A DNA stretch of 64,000 nt from Heterobasidion occidentale (GCA_039111635.1 JBCAQO010000007.1:496001-560000); one strand, 5' to 3'; numbered from the stretch's first letter, positions 1 to 11,895 are shown. Notes: generated by a model from the letters alone, not told the origin. Numbers and translations are program-made.

Positions 1-569
1 CGCCGATGACGAATGTGTGTATCAGGTGAGCACTACCCGCTTCTGCCTGAATCTTTTTTACTTCGCAAGTCTGATGCAGCTTCCAATGCAGTAGAAAGAA
101 TGATGTGTTTTGATGATATCATGTCGATTGTGTCCTTGCATACGCGGGTTTGGCGTCACTTACTTGCTTACCATCCTTCCAATCCTGTACCAACCAACAC
201 GCTCGTTTCCCCTTCGCGTTTCTCTTCCTTTTGCTTCCGCAACTTCACACGATGTTCCGCAATTCATGAATTCTATCTTATTCTAAATCATTATTGTGGC
301 GTCATCCTTTGTTTTTCCCCTCTTCTTCCCTCAACGATCCCCATCAGGCTAGATACATGTTTTCCTTGGCCTGCGGGGTTTCCAACAGACATCCTCGGTG
401 TATCCTTATGTGCAGTAAGCTTGGCCAAGTTCACTAAGATAATCCATCCATATTTCCAATATGCGGTCGTTGTGCTTCAGATCTCGATTACGGCTTCGCT
501 GACGGCCTAGGATAAGATGGGTAAAGGGCTAGTACAATGGTAGGCCGATACGACCTCGGGATCTTTACA
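1..569. other. unassigned left flank
   Basis: No supported gene. A 165-codon open frame on the plus strand covers most of it, but it has no splice signals, domain or convincing codon pattern. The stretch is probably 3' flank of the minus-strand gene that ends at 570, and it may hold the edge of a gene outside the window. Confidence 0.4.
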
Positions 570-1895
570 TTAGAGAGAAGACAGCAACGAGGAGAACTGC
601 TCTTCTTTCCCAGCGAAGACCAAATAAACACACCACATATCCATCTCCCACTGCTTGATCTCCTCGCTCTGCCTCCTCTCATCCAATAGCCGTTCTGCCC
701 TGTTATTCGCATAGCCCCGCCACACATGCATCGTTCGCAGTGTCACGAGCAGCACGAGAGTTTCCAAACACACGCGGGTCCACGAGCGCGGTGCCGACGA
801 CGCACCCGATGAAGATCCACACGTGCGGGACGGCGCAGTTGCCGTAGTACGCAATGCGGTCGAGCGGCGATGTCGGAACAGGCGCGTAGCCCATCTCGAA
901 GACGAGGGAGGGTAGGCTTTCGGGGTACATGAGGAGCGCGCCGCCGACCATGGCGGTCCAGATCGGGAAGAAGAGCGTGTGGAGGCACTCTTCTGGGGAA
1001 TTGAAGGCAAAGGGCACTGTGTATGTCTGTTCGCGGGGTCGCGTCGACATTCGCGATTCGGGACGCAGTGGTGGCGTTTGCTTGGGCGACGTGCGCATAC
1101 CACTGTCGCCCGAGTCGTCGACCTCGTATATACGATCGGATCCGGCCAAGTTCAGGTACTAGGCGAGTGGGTCAGGTCGCAATACGTGATTTCAGCCCAG
1201 GAGAGACATGTACCTCGACTTCTGAGACAACTGCACAGACTGTCTCGACATATTCTATCACGTTGCCGTCTAAGACCTCGATCGGGATGTTACGCATGTA
1301 GGATACATTGTTCTTGAAAAAACAGGTCAGGTCATCAGTCAGGTATGAGATCAACGGGGCAGAGCGTCGACTCACAGCGTCCTCGCTATTCTCTGGAGCG
1401 ATGCGATTCTTGAAGTTCGTGGATTTCTGCGGTCCGGACCATCAGCCTGTTTCTAAACGCGCCCGGTCCAGAACAAGGCTGACATACTTTCTTGAGCAGC
1501 TGCGTCACCTTCTTGGCCGCGTTCCGCGCCTTGTGTGCCGCCCGCGACAATGTGCCTGTTTTCTGCATCGACATGTCTGCCTCTAGCGGACACGTCTCGC
1601 CGTCTTGTACGATGAGGAAGTTATGCTGCACGAGGAGAGGGATGTCCGACCCGACTGGAAGGGCGCCATCAGTGGCCCGATGGGAGTCCTTTGGCCGACT
1701 TTCGTCGGGAGTGAGTGGGGCAGAAGACGGCGGGGTGCTGTCTGGGGAGCCAGACTCAGACGCGATGGTTTCTGGGGGTGACTCTGAGGATAACGTGACC
1801 TGGAGAAGGGATGATGATGAGGACACCGGGCGGACACGATCGGCTAACTAACATACCAAGGAGCAAGAGCGGTTCATTTGAGGATTGTCAATCAT
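570..1895 (-). CDS. hypothetical membrane protein, 6 exons
   Basis: I do not recognise the family. A model starting at ATG 1895 (MIDNPQMNRSC) splices a first small exon to a Ser/Pro-rich acidic segment, a Lys-rich patch (ARNAAKKVTQLLKK), a short conserved-looking exon (NNVSYMRNIPIEVL), and then an exon with two likely membrane helices (around LFFPIWTAMVGGALLMYP and VPHVWIFIGCVVGTALV) before a charged C-terminal tail. Introns with good GT-AG borders lie at 1427-1487, 1159-1214 and 700-746; others fall near 1313-1374 and 1809-1855. The intron at 1427-1487 removes an otherwise in-frame stop, which supports the model. The tail ends at the stop at 570. More 5' exons between 1900 and 2292 are possible but the frames there do not join cleanly. 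A small membrane-anchored protein is inferred; localisation and function are unknown. Confidence 0.6.
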
Positions 1896-2573
1896 TAGTG
1901 GTATGAGATCGTGGTTAAAGGAGAGGGATAGGTGAAGGACATGACCACGTCAGGCGAGAATTTATGAGCTCTAAGGAGATTTAGACTGGCCGTCCAGATT
2001 GAAAGTTGCGGCTCAAGGCTGGAATGGCGTGATATGCTCTTGATTTTGATGACGATGTTCAGAGAGCGTACATCGAACAATGCAATACGCATGGTGCTAC
2101 AATCTGAAAAGCATAGGATATCCTGTGACACGGCTCAGTGCACGTCGACGATGATGGATGCATGGTCAACACTGGTAGTACAGAAGCGTCGTCGCCGAAT
2201 TTTCTACCTGCATGAACGCCGGTGAGCATGACGTTAAGGAAAACAAACCTTGTAGGAGATGCGAGTCCAAACGAGAAATTTGAAGTTGACATAGGTTTAA
2301 GAACGAGCTAGATCAGTTGGCCGGACATGCCGGGCCGGGAGCGTAAATGAGAAGCGGAGTCCACCGTACCACTAAAGTCTAGCAACAGCTTTCATGTTTC
2401 GAGCTAAGCAAGTAAAGACAGGTCCAGGGCTCATAAATACAATGGCTAATGATCCAACTCGCGAGGTCCAGCAACAAACCAGCAGTATACACGCCTAGCA
2501 AATAATCAAACAGTCGCCGCGCAGGTCATCGAAACGAGAACGTGTATGGCATCCAACGCGTCCAGTGCATCGT
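1896..2573. other. intergenic, possible 5' exons or promoter
   Basis: Lies between two minus-strand genes. Two short minus-strand open frames (1895-2131 and 2059-2292) could be upstream exons of the membrane gene, but no combination of splice sites joined them in frame. It probably contains that gene's promoter and the 3' flank of the MARVEL-like gene. Confidence 0.4.
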
Positions 2574-3342
2574 TCATGCACGGCTCTGACGCATGTCAGT
2601 AGCCGTGTAGACAGTGCTATCCCGAGGATACGACCGTCCATGGAGAGGGGATCCGAATGCGTCGTTTTTCACACAGTGGATCAAGCTCAGGACGATGAGG
2701 AAAAGCAGAGAGATCCAGCCAAGCCAGGCAAAAGCAACGAGGGCCGAGAGAATTCGGCATGGTTGATATTGTTGGCACCAGCCTAGGTCGCCCCAGAACG
2801 ACTACGCAAGGGACGTGTTAATGACAGAGAAGCTTTTGAGAGTAAGCGTCGGCATACTGTAGAGATAGCAGCGCCCACGATCCATAGGAGGAATAGGATG
2901 GCATTGCCAAGAAGCTCCCCGGCAAATGTGTTCAAGATCCCTTCCTGTCTTCCTTTCGCTATACTGAGGGCACTGTGAAGCGATTCAGTTAGGTTTATTG
3001 GAGGAAAATCATAAGAGGAGTGACGAACATATGCGGTGCCCAAAGTATTGTCAAGATGGTTGTTACCAACAGCTCAGCGACAATGGGGTCTGTCACATAT
3101 GTCAGAGTCTGATAGTCGGCTTCGTGAAGATGCTACCGACCGTAGAACGACCTTCCATGATTCAGAGGATCGCGAGGCTCAAGGTGCGTAGTATAGTGTA
3201 TCCGTGCTGCCGTAAGACCCAATAGTACAACCGAGAACACCCACTATGACAACGACGATGAATTTGTATCACGCATGTGGATTGTCAAAATGCTTACCAG
3301 GGCGCAGTACAAGAAGATTCGAAGAGGGGGAAGAAAAGCCAT
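2574..3342 (-). CDS. MARVEL-like tetraspan membrane protein
   Basis: Five exons join in frame from ATG 3342 (MAFLPPLRIFLYCALWVFS) to the stop at 2574-2576. The product of roughly 170 residues has the pattern of fungal MARVEL-domain proteins: four hydrophobic helices, a first helix starting just after the Met, a short loop with FYDPIVAELL, a second helix TTILTILWAPH, a third with ELLGNAILFLLWIVGAAIST, a loop ending WGDLGWC, and a fourth helix LVAFAWLGWISLLFLIVLSL followed by a short polar tail. Introns are 45-60 nt with CTNAC-type branch sites; they were placed because each restores both frame and the expected helix pattern. Such proteins sit in plasma or vesicle membranes and organise membrane domains; a specific role cannot be deduced. 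Confidence 0.75.
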
Positions 3343-4270
3343 TGCAGCTGGGAATTAAGGGATGGGTTGGCAGAGAGCAGGTGTATGTGGGAACGATGCA
3401 TGACGGAGGGCGTAGTCTTTATAGCGAGGGCCGAGCTCCATGGTGATGGCAGCAGTCGAGCAACAAGGCAGCTGAGGCTAGCTGAGGGTCTTCCGGACTC
3501 AATGGGGCCGAAATCATGGCGCCCACGTGCGGACACCATTATGTCCTCCTTCGGTTTACCCAACCCTCACCAACCCTCCACGCGTTTGCCTCCTGCCCAT
3601 TCCATGTCTCGGATTTATGCTATCCACTGCTTTTTGATTCGCGCAAATTATTAGACACTCGAGAGGCGATGACTCTTTCACAGAACCGGTCTTCGTGCTC
3701 GCGCCAAACATCTCTTCGCGATGTCTGGCACTGCCCGTGGAGAGCTCCTGACGTCAACTCCGTGGGCTTTTACTCGTATCAAGGTATGGATCAGTGTAGG
3801 AAAGCTGTATGTTATTTCGGATGCGGCATCGTGGTGCGTTCGTGTTCGCTCGAAAAGGATCGATTTGCTCCTCTTGAACGAGTTGCCGGTACCTCGCGCT
3901 ATTTTCATCGCCTCTACCGCAGTCGTCGTCAGAACAGTGATCGCTGCCTGCTATATCTAGGAGCTATTTACAGAATCTTCAGCGTGGTGTTCATATCGAT
4001 TCCTCCGGACTTGCTCCATGTATGATGCGGGTCCGGCTTCTGGCAGGACTCTGTCCTGGCTGCGAACATGCCAAGTTGCCAACCTCGTAACGCGCGTGTC
4101 ATCTTGCGATTCGGACTGAGGTCCCCCCATGTAACCTAAGAATACAGGATTGAGTCTGTCTATGAGCTGGATCAGGTAAAAATTAGGCTGGTTCGATGAG
4201 CACCTGTTGAGAGTATAGGCGCCTATAGGCGCATAATTATTGATATGACTGACAAATCGAATATTATCAA
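3343..4270. other. intergenic; weak plus-strand ORF
   Basis: Promoter side of the MARVEL-like gene and upstream flank of tRNA-Ser. A 79-codon plus-strand frame (3721-3960, MSGTARGELLTSTPW) has a hydrophobic end but no family resemblance, and I do not call it. Confidence 0.35.
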
Positions 4271-4367
4271 GACACCATAGCCAAGTGGTTACGGCGACAG
4301 ATTCGAATGCTTACAGCGTGATATCTGTTGGGCTCTGCCCGCGTAGGTTCAAATCCTGCTGGTGTCG
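4271..4367 (+). tRNA. tRNA-Ser(CGA) with intron
   Basis: Acceptor stem GACACCA pairs with TGGTGTC, followed by discriminator G. The D-arm (A box) is AGCCAAGTGGTTACGGC and the T-arm (B box) GTTCAAATC. The anticodon stem ACAGA/TCTGT closes a loop with anticodon CGA. About 15 nt interrupt the loop one base 3' of the anticodon, the canonical position of nuclear tRNA introns. The long variable arm GGGCTCTGCCC is typical of class II tRNAs, so serine fits both anticodon and shape. It reads UCG codons. Confidence 0.9.
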
Positions 4368-4385
4368 TATACACGCATGCGTCAA

Positions 4386-4396
4386 TTTTTGTTTTT
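4386..4396 (+). terminator. Pol III T-run terminator of tRNA-Ser
   Basis: Two T5 runs separated by one G begin 19 nt after the tRNA 3' end, the usual RNA polymerase III stop signal. Confidence 0.7.
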
Positions 4397-4688
4397 CCAT
4401 CTCAAACCACTCATGGATTCCGATTGCAGGAAGTATGTAAGAGACGAAGAGACAACAATATTATAGTTGTGCATCTGTGTAACATCTCCACAACATCCTA
4501 GTTCTTGGTATTTGACTTATAAATCCTGTGGGCAAAAAAACAAAGGTCTTCGATGCCATACTCGATCTTTCAGCCTTTCCCGGAACCACACCCACAGGAA
4601 TTCTATGGAGACTGTGCAGAAAGGCTGCTTTTGTCTATGACTGATGCCGATCTGTGGACTAACAGTCAACAATTGGCTAATGAAACCA

Positions 4689-4760
4689 TCTCTGGTAGTA
4701 TATCGGTTAGTACACGCGCCTGTCACGCGCGAAAGCGGGGTTCGACTCCCCGCCAGAGAG
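4689..4760 (+). tRNA. tRNA-Asp(GTC), copy 1
   Basis: A 72-nt intronless cloverleaf: acceptor TCTCTGG/CCAGAGA with discriminator G, D-arm TATCGGTTAGTA, anticodon loop CTGTCAC (anticodon GTC), T-arm GGGGTTCGACTCCCC. The same 72-nt sequence recurs at 23105-23176 (minus) and 45147-45218 (plus). A T5 run follows about 17 nt downstream. Confidence 0.95.
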
Positions 4761-7449
4761 CACTGCCATTCCGTTAGTTTTTGCGTTCATTTTTGCGCAT
4801 GATACAGGATCGAGAGATGAACGCAGCAACTTTCGCCGCACTCACCTGGAGCCGATTTCATCTCGAGAACACATTCGATACCACATCGCCGATCTTGTCA
4901 AACCTGGTCGCAGGAATTCAGCGATGTGGTTGCTTTTGTACGAAATTGACCATCGATTTTTAGAGGCTTAAATGACGGTGTTGATCACGGATCTCGGGAA
5001 CCTCTCTCGCGAGCCGTCGAAACGATTTCTCAAATTCGATAGAGTAGGCAAGATGAACATGCGTGGAATCCCAAGTGCTGGAAACCCATTCACTAGCATA
5101 AGGGTACATAGTATGCGAGGCTCGCCTCAGGAGAGGCTGAATGCGCCTCCAAGATGCTATGAGTATTCGTTGCCACTTTCGTCTCGGTCGGCAACATCCA
5201 CTGAGCTGTGTCAAGCACGTAGCAATAAGCGGTCTATTGTTCGCAGTAAGTTGCCGTGCACAACACGGATACAGTGATAGCCACCTCAATCCACAGTTCA
5301 TCAAAAGTTCTTGGACCCCAATTGCATCGAGGGTCGCTATGATGGTGACTGGATGTTTCAACCGTTCAGCTTGACAGAGAGTATAGCTATCCCGCGGTTC
5401 GGCGGCTCCGGATGTTGATTGCGAAAGGGTGAGGATTCGTGAAGTTGATACTGTGGATGGAGTCAGAGGTAGGATATGCCGTAGTATCGGTGACAACGCT
5501 CCGCAAATAGTAGACTGGGTTTCATTTGCCGCAAGGTTCCTATTCCACAGATATAAAGATATCATTGGAATCAATGAAGCCTTGATAGTAGGTTAATTGT
5601 GTGCATACCAGTCGCCATATTTGTCGCATCTGTTGGCTCGAGCGGCGGTATGAAGCACTGAAGAGCTCACCGTGTCGAGGGAAGGGGCGACTATACCAAC
5701 TGCGCACGTATTCCTTCGAAATTGAGGACTCCACGTGAATGGAGTCTAGTGGTGCGCAGAGAATGTGAAGAAGTACGTAGGATGGTATCGGTACCGACCT
5801 AGTCCATTCCCTGTACCCGCCTTTCACGCGTTATTTAGACCCCCACATTTCTGGACCATAGTATTGATTGGACAATATGATTACGCAGCGTCCCCGACCG
5901 CGATGCTATGTGGTGCACAGTTGGAGCGATCGGGCTCAGCGTAGCCCGAAGCGCAGAGTAAGGATATCGGACGTGCGCAGTGGTGACCGACGTGATGTCG
6001 GAGTTGAGTAGAGGGAGAGGTGATAATAAGATTGCGAGCCAAAGAACGAGAATGGGTTGCACAAGAGACCAAGGAATGGAGCTTTACTGTCGACAGGTGA
6101 TTACTGGAAGGCATGGACTGACACCATGCGTCAACTTCAGCTCTATGTTGCAGCAGCGCTAGTGCATTCCCTGTCGTCTTCGTCTCCGCCTCTTTCCTGT
6201 CCATCGAGGGGACTGCCATCGGATATAAAGCGGTGTCTACCACCTGTGGACTCGGAGAATATTTGCCACAACTTGTGGGTACATAGCACAGGGTGTGAGG
6301 CTCGCTTTCCACTGAGTAGCTGTGGTTCTATATTCAATCTGCGCAACCGTCTCAGCTAGTTAAGAGACATATCAGGAGGGCGTCAGCGGCTCCGCACAGC
6401 GGGGCTTTCGGCCATAGCCGATGGACAAACCTGTCAATAGAAGCCCCCAAGATGTCAAATGCGATGCAAATGGAGAGACGGGAGGAGTGAGTGTGCACGA
6501 TGGCGCCGTTGGCAATGACGGGAGTTGGAGACCTTCATGCAACTTGCAAGCTGCAGCCCCGCTGCTGAGTATCGCAAAATGCTTCCATCGGCCAGACTGC
6601 CAAAAGCGGAGTGAAGGGGCCCCATCAGGACATGCCGACGTCGCCGTTTGATGCCGTCGCGGAGGGAAAACTGGGCTGAGCGACCGGTCATCGAGCCGCT
6701 CGATGGAATGATGAAACCATCTTGAACGTCAACGCCAAACATCCATAATCGATGCTCTGCCGTGTTTTGAGCGATGTGACTGTGGGTCCTTGTGAGGGTG
6801 ATGCGGGAAAACCAGAAGGACACGATCCAGCTCGATCCTGTGTGGGGGTTTTTTTTTCTCGGTACCATTTGGTGTCGTTGCCGAGAGTTCATCGAATGAC
6901 GTCTTGGAAGTCAACAGCAAACGGGGATAGTTTTAGTCGAGGATACGGTGCATTTGACTGGCCGAATGGTTGGACAGTGCCAATTGAATCCACCCACGCT
7001 GTCCATACCCTCGTCCGCTGTTTGACAAAATAAATTGCAAAGCAGAAGAAGGCCGACTCAACACATGAAACCCATCGATCAACAGGAATCCTCTAGAGAC
7101 GAAGATGAGCGCCCGGAGGTGACGTGGCGGCACCTGCCATAAGAAGTGAGCCTTGTGAAAAGAGTCACCTCGTCTACATTATCCACATCCTCGTTCCATT
7201 TGACTGAGAACAAGGACGCCAGAGAGCCGCAGCAGAACGAGTCAAGCGTCTGTTTCTGTGTTGCCGCGGTGAGCTTGCACAGTGCTTGCACCGAAAACAC
7301 AGTTCCCACGCCCTCCATCCAATGAAATAACCTTCACAGCTTAGCCAGTGGCTACATCAGTCACGAAGCAGTTCAGTGTATTGCGATTTAGATGTAGCAA
7401 GCTCCATCACCTCTTGTATCAGGTTTGTTTCTAAGTCCTATGCACTACA
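4761..7449. other. unresolved stretch, no firm gene
   Basis: Many short open frames on both strands and no complete gene. The best coding patch is listed separately at 5093-5348 (minus). A hydrophobic minus-strand frame near 5835-6062 (MQPILVLWLAILLSPLPLLN) could be a signal or membrane segment. From 6360 to 7449 I see nothing beyond promoter sequence for the kinase gene. Confidence 0.4.
5093..5348 (-). CDS. possible 3' exons of an unidentified gene
   Basis: Two minus-strand segments read as plausible coding when a 51-nt intron at 5234-5284 (GTGGCT...AACAATAG) is removed: an upstream part with CNWGPRTFDELWIE and a downstream part with TAYCYVLDTAQWMLPTE, ending at the stop at 5093-5095. Composition and frame continuity across the intron are the only support; upstream exons and start were not found. 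It could be a real C-terminal end, a decayed gene, or chance. Confidence 0.25.
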
Positions 7450-7456
7450 TATAAAG
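7450..7456 (+). promoter_or_regulatory. TATA-like box of the kinase gene
   Basis: TATAAAG about 55 nt upstream of ATG 7511, at a spacing that would allow a short 5' leader. Confidence 0.5.
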
Positions 7457-7510
7457 CTGCGACGAAGGGCTGACGTTCTCCTCCATTGACCCCTTCTAGA
7501 CCCCACTCAG

Positions 7511-10500
7511 ATGACACCCAAGTCACCTTCTCCTGCATCCCCAGGCTCTCCTGGAGGAAAATCTGCTCCATCGCCTCCGTTGACGACCCACTCGAACTCT
7601 TCAGATTCTGCATCCACTGTCCGAGTCTCATCGCCCCTCAATCCAGCTCGTCCACACTCCGGTTCTCCCCACACGAGTCCCAAGCAGAGAATCCTCCCCC
7701 TTCCATCAATCACGACCCCACCGCAGGCCGCTGGTCATGCGCGTACACAGTCTCAATCGGCCGTAGCCATCGCTGCGCTTCCGGTCGACATCCCTCTAGC
7801 GCGTGTCGCCTCAAGTCCGGTGCCCACCACCTTATCCTCTTCTTTGTCCACCATCGCGTCTGGTCTCCCAACCAGCTCCTTCCGTTCTCGCTCCGTCTCT
7901 ACCTCACGATCCCGGGGCCCCTCACCCTCACGTGACGATCTCGCTCTGCGCAAGCCAAACAAGGATGGGGCCACTTCGCCAGCATCGACCTGGTGGAACC
8001 GCAAAGTTCACGCCCCTCGACCTTGGCAGGAGAGTGCGAAGAAGAAGAAGACCGTCCCGGCTGAACAGACAGAGGGGTATGTCCATACACGACAGGTGGG
8101 TTCTTCCGCATATGATTATCCATTATTATTAACACAACGTGAATAAAATATAGCGCGTCATTGAAGCTACTGCTTCTGTCTTGGGTGTAGCCGCCAAGGT
8201 CGCACACGAAGGCCTTTTCATCGGAGTCGATCTGCTCCGCTTTTCGCCAATCCCTGGACTCGAAATCGCAGGCGCCGTCCTGTTGAACATCTGGGATGCA
8301 CTGGAATTGGTGGACGTGAGTCTTTGACAACCTCTATGCTCAAGGCGTGCGATTTACATTCTGCTCAGATGAACCGATTGGCTTGCTTGCGTCTGACAGA
8401 GCGCTGCGCAGATATCCTACTATCTGTCCGACAAGAAATTCTAGATGCCGGACACGCCGTCAGCAATGAGCTACAAGCTCCCATCGCCTCGCTGAATGAG
8501 TAAGCCCGCAGTCAACAGGTTGATGACAGTTCCATTGACTGAGCCATTGCGCAGGTCGTTCAATGATGTGTTTGCGTTTCTGCAGAAGCAAGCACACCGG
8601 CCATTCCTCCACCGTTACCTCAAGCGGGACGAGATTTTGCGCAGTATCGCTGGCTGCGATGCAAGATTGAGTGATGCGCTCGGGCAATTCGGAGTACGTC
8701 AACCTTATCTAGAAGTTTCGTTTTATGATACTCATTACTCGTCGATCAAACCTTAGATGTCAATCCAAATCCGAACTCTGAAGCTGGTCCAGGCCAATGA
8801 AGCTCGTCGGGCTAAGGAGCAGGCTGCGCTGATCGAATCGCTCAACCTCGGTCTCCGATTGTCTCAGCCCCAACTCACGATTCCCGAGCCGCTTCCTTCG
8901 CCTCCAGTCGGGGACGCCACACAGATCCGCGCGATCCTGCGCGACATTCATCAGCAGCAGAACGAGCGCGACTTGACCCACGATATCGCGGACTTGAGAC
9001 AGCTCATGCGCACCGCACTGCAGACCAACAGCGACGCGGAAATGATCGAGGTGCTCCAGGTCGGGCGAGACGAGATGCCCGAGGCAATCAAGACGCTCCA
9101 ACGCGCGCTTGAGCGGGAGGTGGAGCGGGAGATGCTGGGGGAGTCGGAGGCCTCAGCGACGCAGGGCCTACCTGTTGGCGAATCGCCGTACCACTCGCGA
9201 GGTAGGATGCCTGGGCGCTCGCGGGCGGCCACGGTGTCAGCCGCGGCGGATGGGGGCGTGCGGGTTTTTGGGGCGATGGTGAGCACGGACAGCGAGAGTG
9301 GTAGCAGCGAGACGTCGGCACGCTCGCGAGATACTCTTGACCGAGAGTTCATGGAGAGCGGGATCGATGCAATGCGGCGGCTGAGCTCAGGCCAAGAGGT
9401 GTCGCTCCCTAGCTGGACAATCACGCGATATGAGATCGATCTGGAGGAGAAGATTGGGATCGGGTTCTTCAGCGACGTATATAAGGGCAAATGGAGAGAG
9501 CACACGGTCGCGATCAAAGCCCTTGCGGAGACAACGCCGCGGAAGCTGTTTGTGCATGAGATTGGTATTTGGAAGACGCTCGCGCACCCAAACGTCCTGG
9601 AATTATTAGGTGCTTCGTCGGCCACTGGGGACCCGCCTTACTTCCTGGTGTCGCCATACTATGGTAATGGGAGTTTGGTCAAATACCTCAAGGGCCTGCC
9701 AAACACCGCTCCAGTTGAGTTTCTCAAAATGATTCATCAAGTGGCGAAGGGGATGGAGTACTTGCACGAGCAGGGAGTTCTGCACGGTGATCTCAAGGCA
9801 GGTTCATGATTGATTCATTCCATGATAGCCTTTTGGTGACCTTCGACATTGACAGGGTACAAACATACTGGTCGATGATCGTTTGCATTGTGTCATATCT
9901 GATTTCGGCCAAAGCGACATGAAGTCTGAAGCATACAGGCTTAGTAGCTTCCCTCTTCCTCGTAAGCTCCGGATATCCTTGTTGATGTTTTTCAAGCTCA
10001 CTGCTACCTCATAGACGGGACTTTGCGTTGGCAGGCTCCGGAGATGATGTCAGGGGCTCAACCTGCCCTCACTCCTGAAATAGATGTTTATGCATTTGCA
10101 ATGGTGTGCGTCGAAATCTTGACAAGGGGAAGTCTTCCGTGGCCTATGATGGATGACGATGCGGTGAAGCGGTTTGTGCTAGGTATGTTCAATTGAAGTC
10201 AATCTGCTTTGCCTGATAACAACGTGTTTTCAGTCGATAATATGCGCCCTTCACTGCCCCTCACCCGTTTGAGCAACAGCCCGTTAACCAACATCATCCA
10301 CGCTGCGTGGGACGCCGATCCACCTCGCCGTCCTTCTTTCAGGCGGATCTCACAAGATCTCGAGAAGCTGAGGGTCGAAGCAGGATCTAGTGTCGTAGAA
10401 TCGCCCAGACCACCAAGATTTGTAGATCAGTGGGCGGACAGTCCCACCCGAGCCTCACCTGATATGCACCCCATTCCGTTACCTGGCTTTCCCCGTGAGT

Positions 10501-11895
10501 TGCCGTCTCTACCATTCCTGACATGTATGGAAGAACTAAGACCGCCGTTCCCAGCCAAGGATGACTTGGGAGTAGGGGCCTTGAATTCGCCGGCCGTATC
10601 TGATACCACATTGAAGACGGCGAGAGGCCGTTCACTGTCACCCATTCCTGGACTTGCACTCACTCACACGGACGGGCGTCCGCTCGATGACCCACCCCAT
10701 GTATTGCAACCCAGAGGATCCAGAGCCAGCACGATATCTTTCCCTGATACCACCCCTGACGAGAGCGCATCCGAAACAAGCCAAATAATCCCTTCTACAG
10801 GATATGACTCTCCGCCACTGGCAGATGAGGTGACCGCCCATGCTCGCGATGAGAGAAGGTACAGAATGCTCTTGCAGCATGAGTACCACACATCTTGTAC
10901 GTACACTCCCCTTCGGCGTGTCAGGGATGTCAGGGTCTGACGGAATGTTTCTGATCTAGTGACGTTACCCTTGTGGTCACCCGCTCCTGTTGAGCTTGGT
11001 GCCGTTGGGTACTTATCTCGACCCGCAGGGGCTTTTATAACCTTGTTTAACTCGTTCGATCCGTCGAAGACCTCCGATGGACTTGCTAATACGTTGCCAA
11101 ATCTGTCCGATTTTGGCAAAGTGACACACCGCAGCCAGAGACAGGACAAACGAAACCCTGCTCAGAGGGGGATGGACTTTTTTCAGAACTTCCTTGCGAA
11201 AAAAAATCGAGATGCGTCTACTCCGTGAGCTCCCTTCTTGACTGGTTCCGGTGCTAAAATGTTCATCTTATATGATCCTAGACCGGGGGTAGGCCGCACA
11301 CAATCATTCCAGCTGCGGATGGGCCACAAGGTTGCCTACCTGTATGCTGAGTCCACTGTGTACAGGTATGTGGAGGACCTTGGTGTGCCGAAGCAGTGGT
11401 TTCAGGCGACCATCGACCGCATTCTTGAGCTATATGGTCGGATGCACAAGATCAGTAAAGAGGATGTCTTTCTCGGCGAGTTCCCGTTTGTTTTTAACTA
11501 CTTGACTGAATCTAACCAGTTTGATCAACAGTGATCGGCACACTGGACGTACCCGACTATGCATTGTTCGTAAGCCATAGCCATCCCGATGGGCAGGTCA
11601 GGGACATTAGCGCTTCTGAAATCTGGCTTCAATTAACCCCTTTGTGCCACAGGTCAACTTCAATGTATACACCGGCATGAGGCCGGGACAAGAGTGGGGC
11701 GCATTCTCGACTACTATGGCTGACCTGTCTTTGTCAATGCTGGGGGGGCCGTTGTATCACGAGGAAATGGTCGGCAACACCCATTCCGCAAGTAAGATTT
11801 CCCAGGTAAAAGAATCGTCCTCAAGCCCCTGGGATTCCGTTCTATTGGCTCGGCTCAGATTCAAGACTGATGCTGCGGAGCCAACGTCCTTATGA
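7511..11895 (+). CDS. MLKL-NTD-like / protein kinase fusion
   Basis: Twelve exons give about 1,253 residues: 7511-8095, 8154-8315, 8369-8499, 8555-8693, 8757-9797, 9856-9961, 10015-10182, 10234-10896, 10960-11224, 11282-11475, 11532-11596, 11653-11895. Residues 1-195 are Ser/Pro-rich and disordered. Residues about 196-350 form an amphipathic helical bundle (RVIEATASVLGVAAKVAHEG, IPGLEIAGAVLLNIWDALEL) resembling the MLKL N-terminal/HeLo-like fold. Kinase domain about 563-823: glycine loop GIGFFSDVYKG, catalytic Lys in VAIK (about 593), HGDLKGTN (about 682; Gly replaces the usual Arg of HRD), DFG (about 702), APE. All catalytic residues are present, so activity is expected; it is closest to the TKL type. 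A Pro-rich linker leads to a C-terminal domain (PVELGAVGYLSRPAGAFITL ... HSHPDGQVNFNVYTGM) that I cannot assign. Introns 9798-9855 and 11476-11531 are GC-AG. Role in membrane-active cell-death signalling is inference. Confidence 0.85.

Noticed and set aside
13..510. 165-codon plus-strand frame at the left end
   Set aside because: No domain, no splice context, mixed composition; it looks like a chance frame in intergenic DNA.
1386..1826. Starts of several frames at GTG, TTG or CTG
   Set aside because: Nuclear fungal genes start at ATG in nearly all cases; such starts were replaced by upstream exons with ATG or left open.
8760..9101. Antisense frames over the kinase exon
   Set aside because: No introns or domains; the plus strand has an unbroken kinase.
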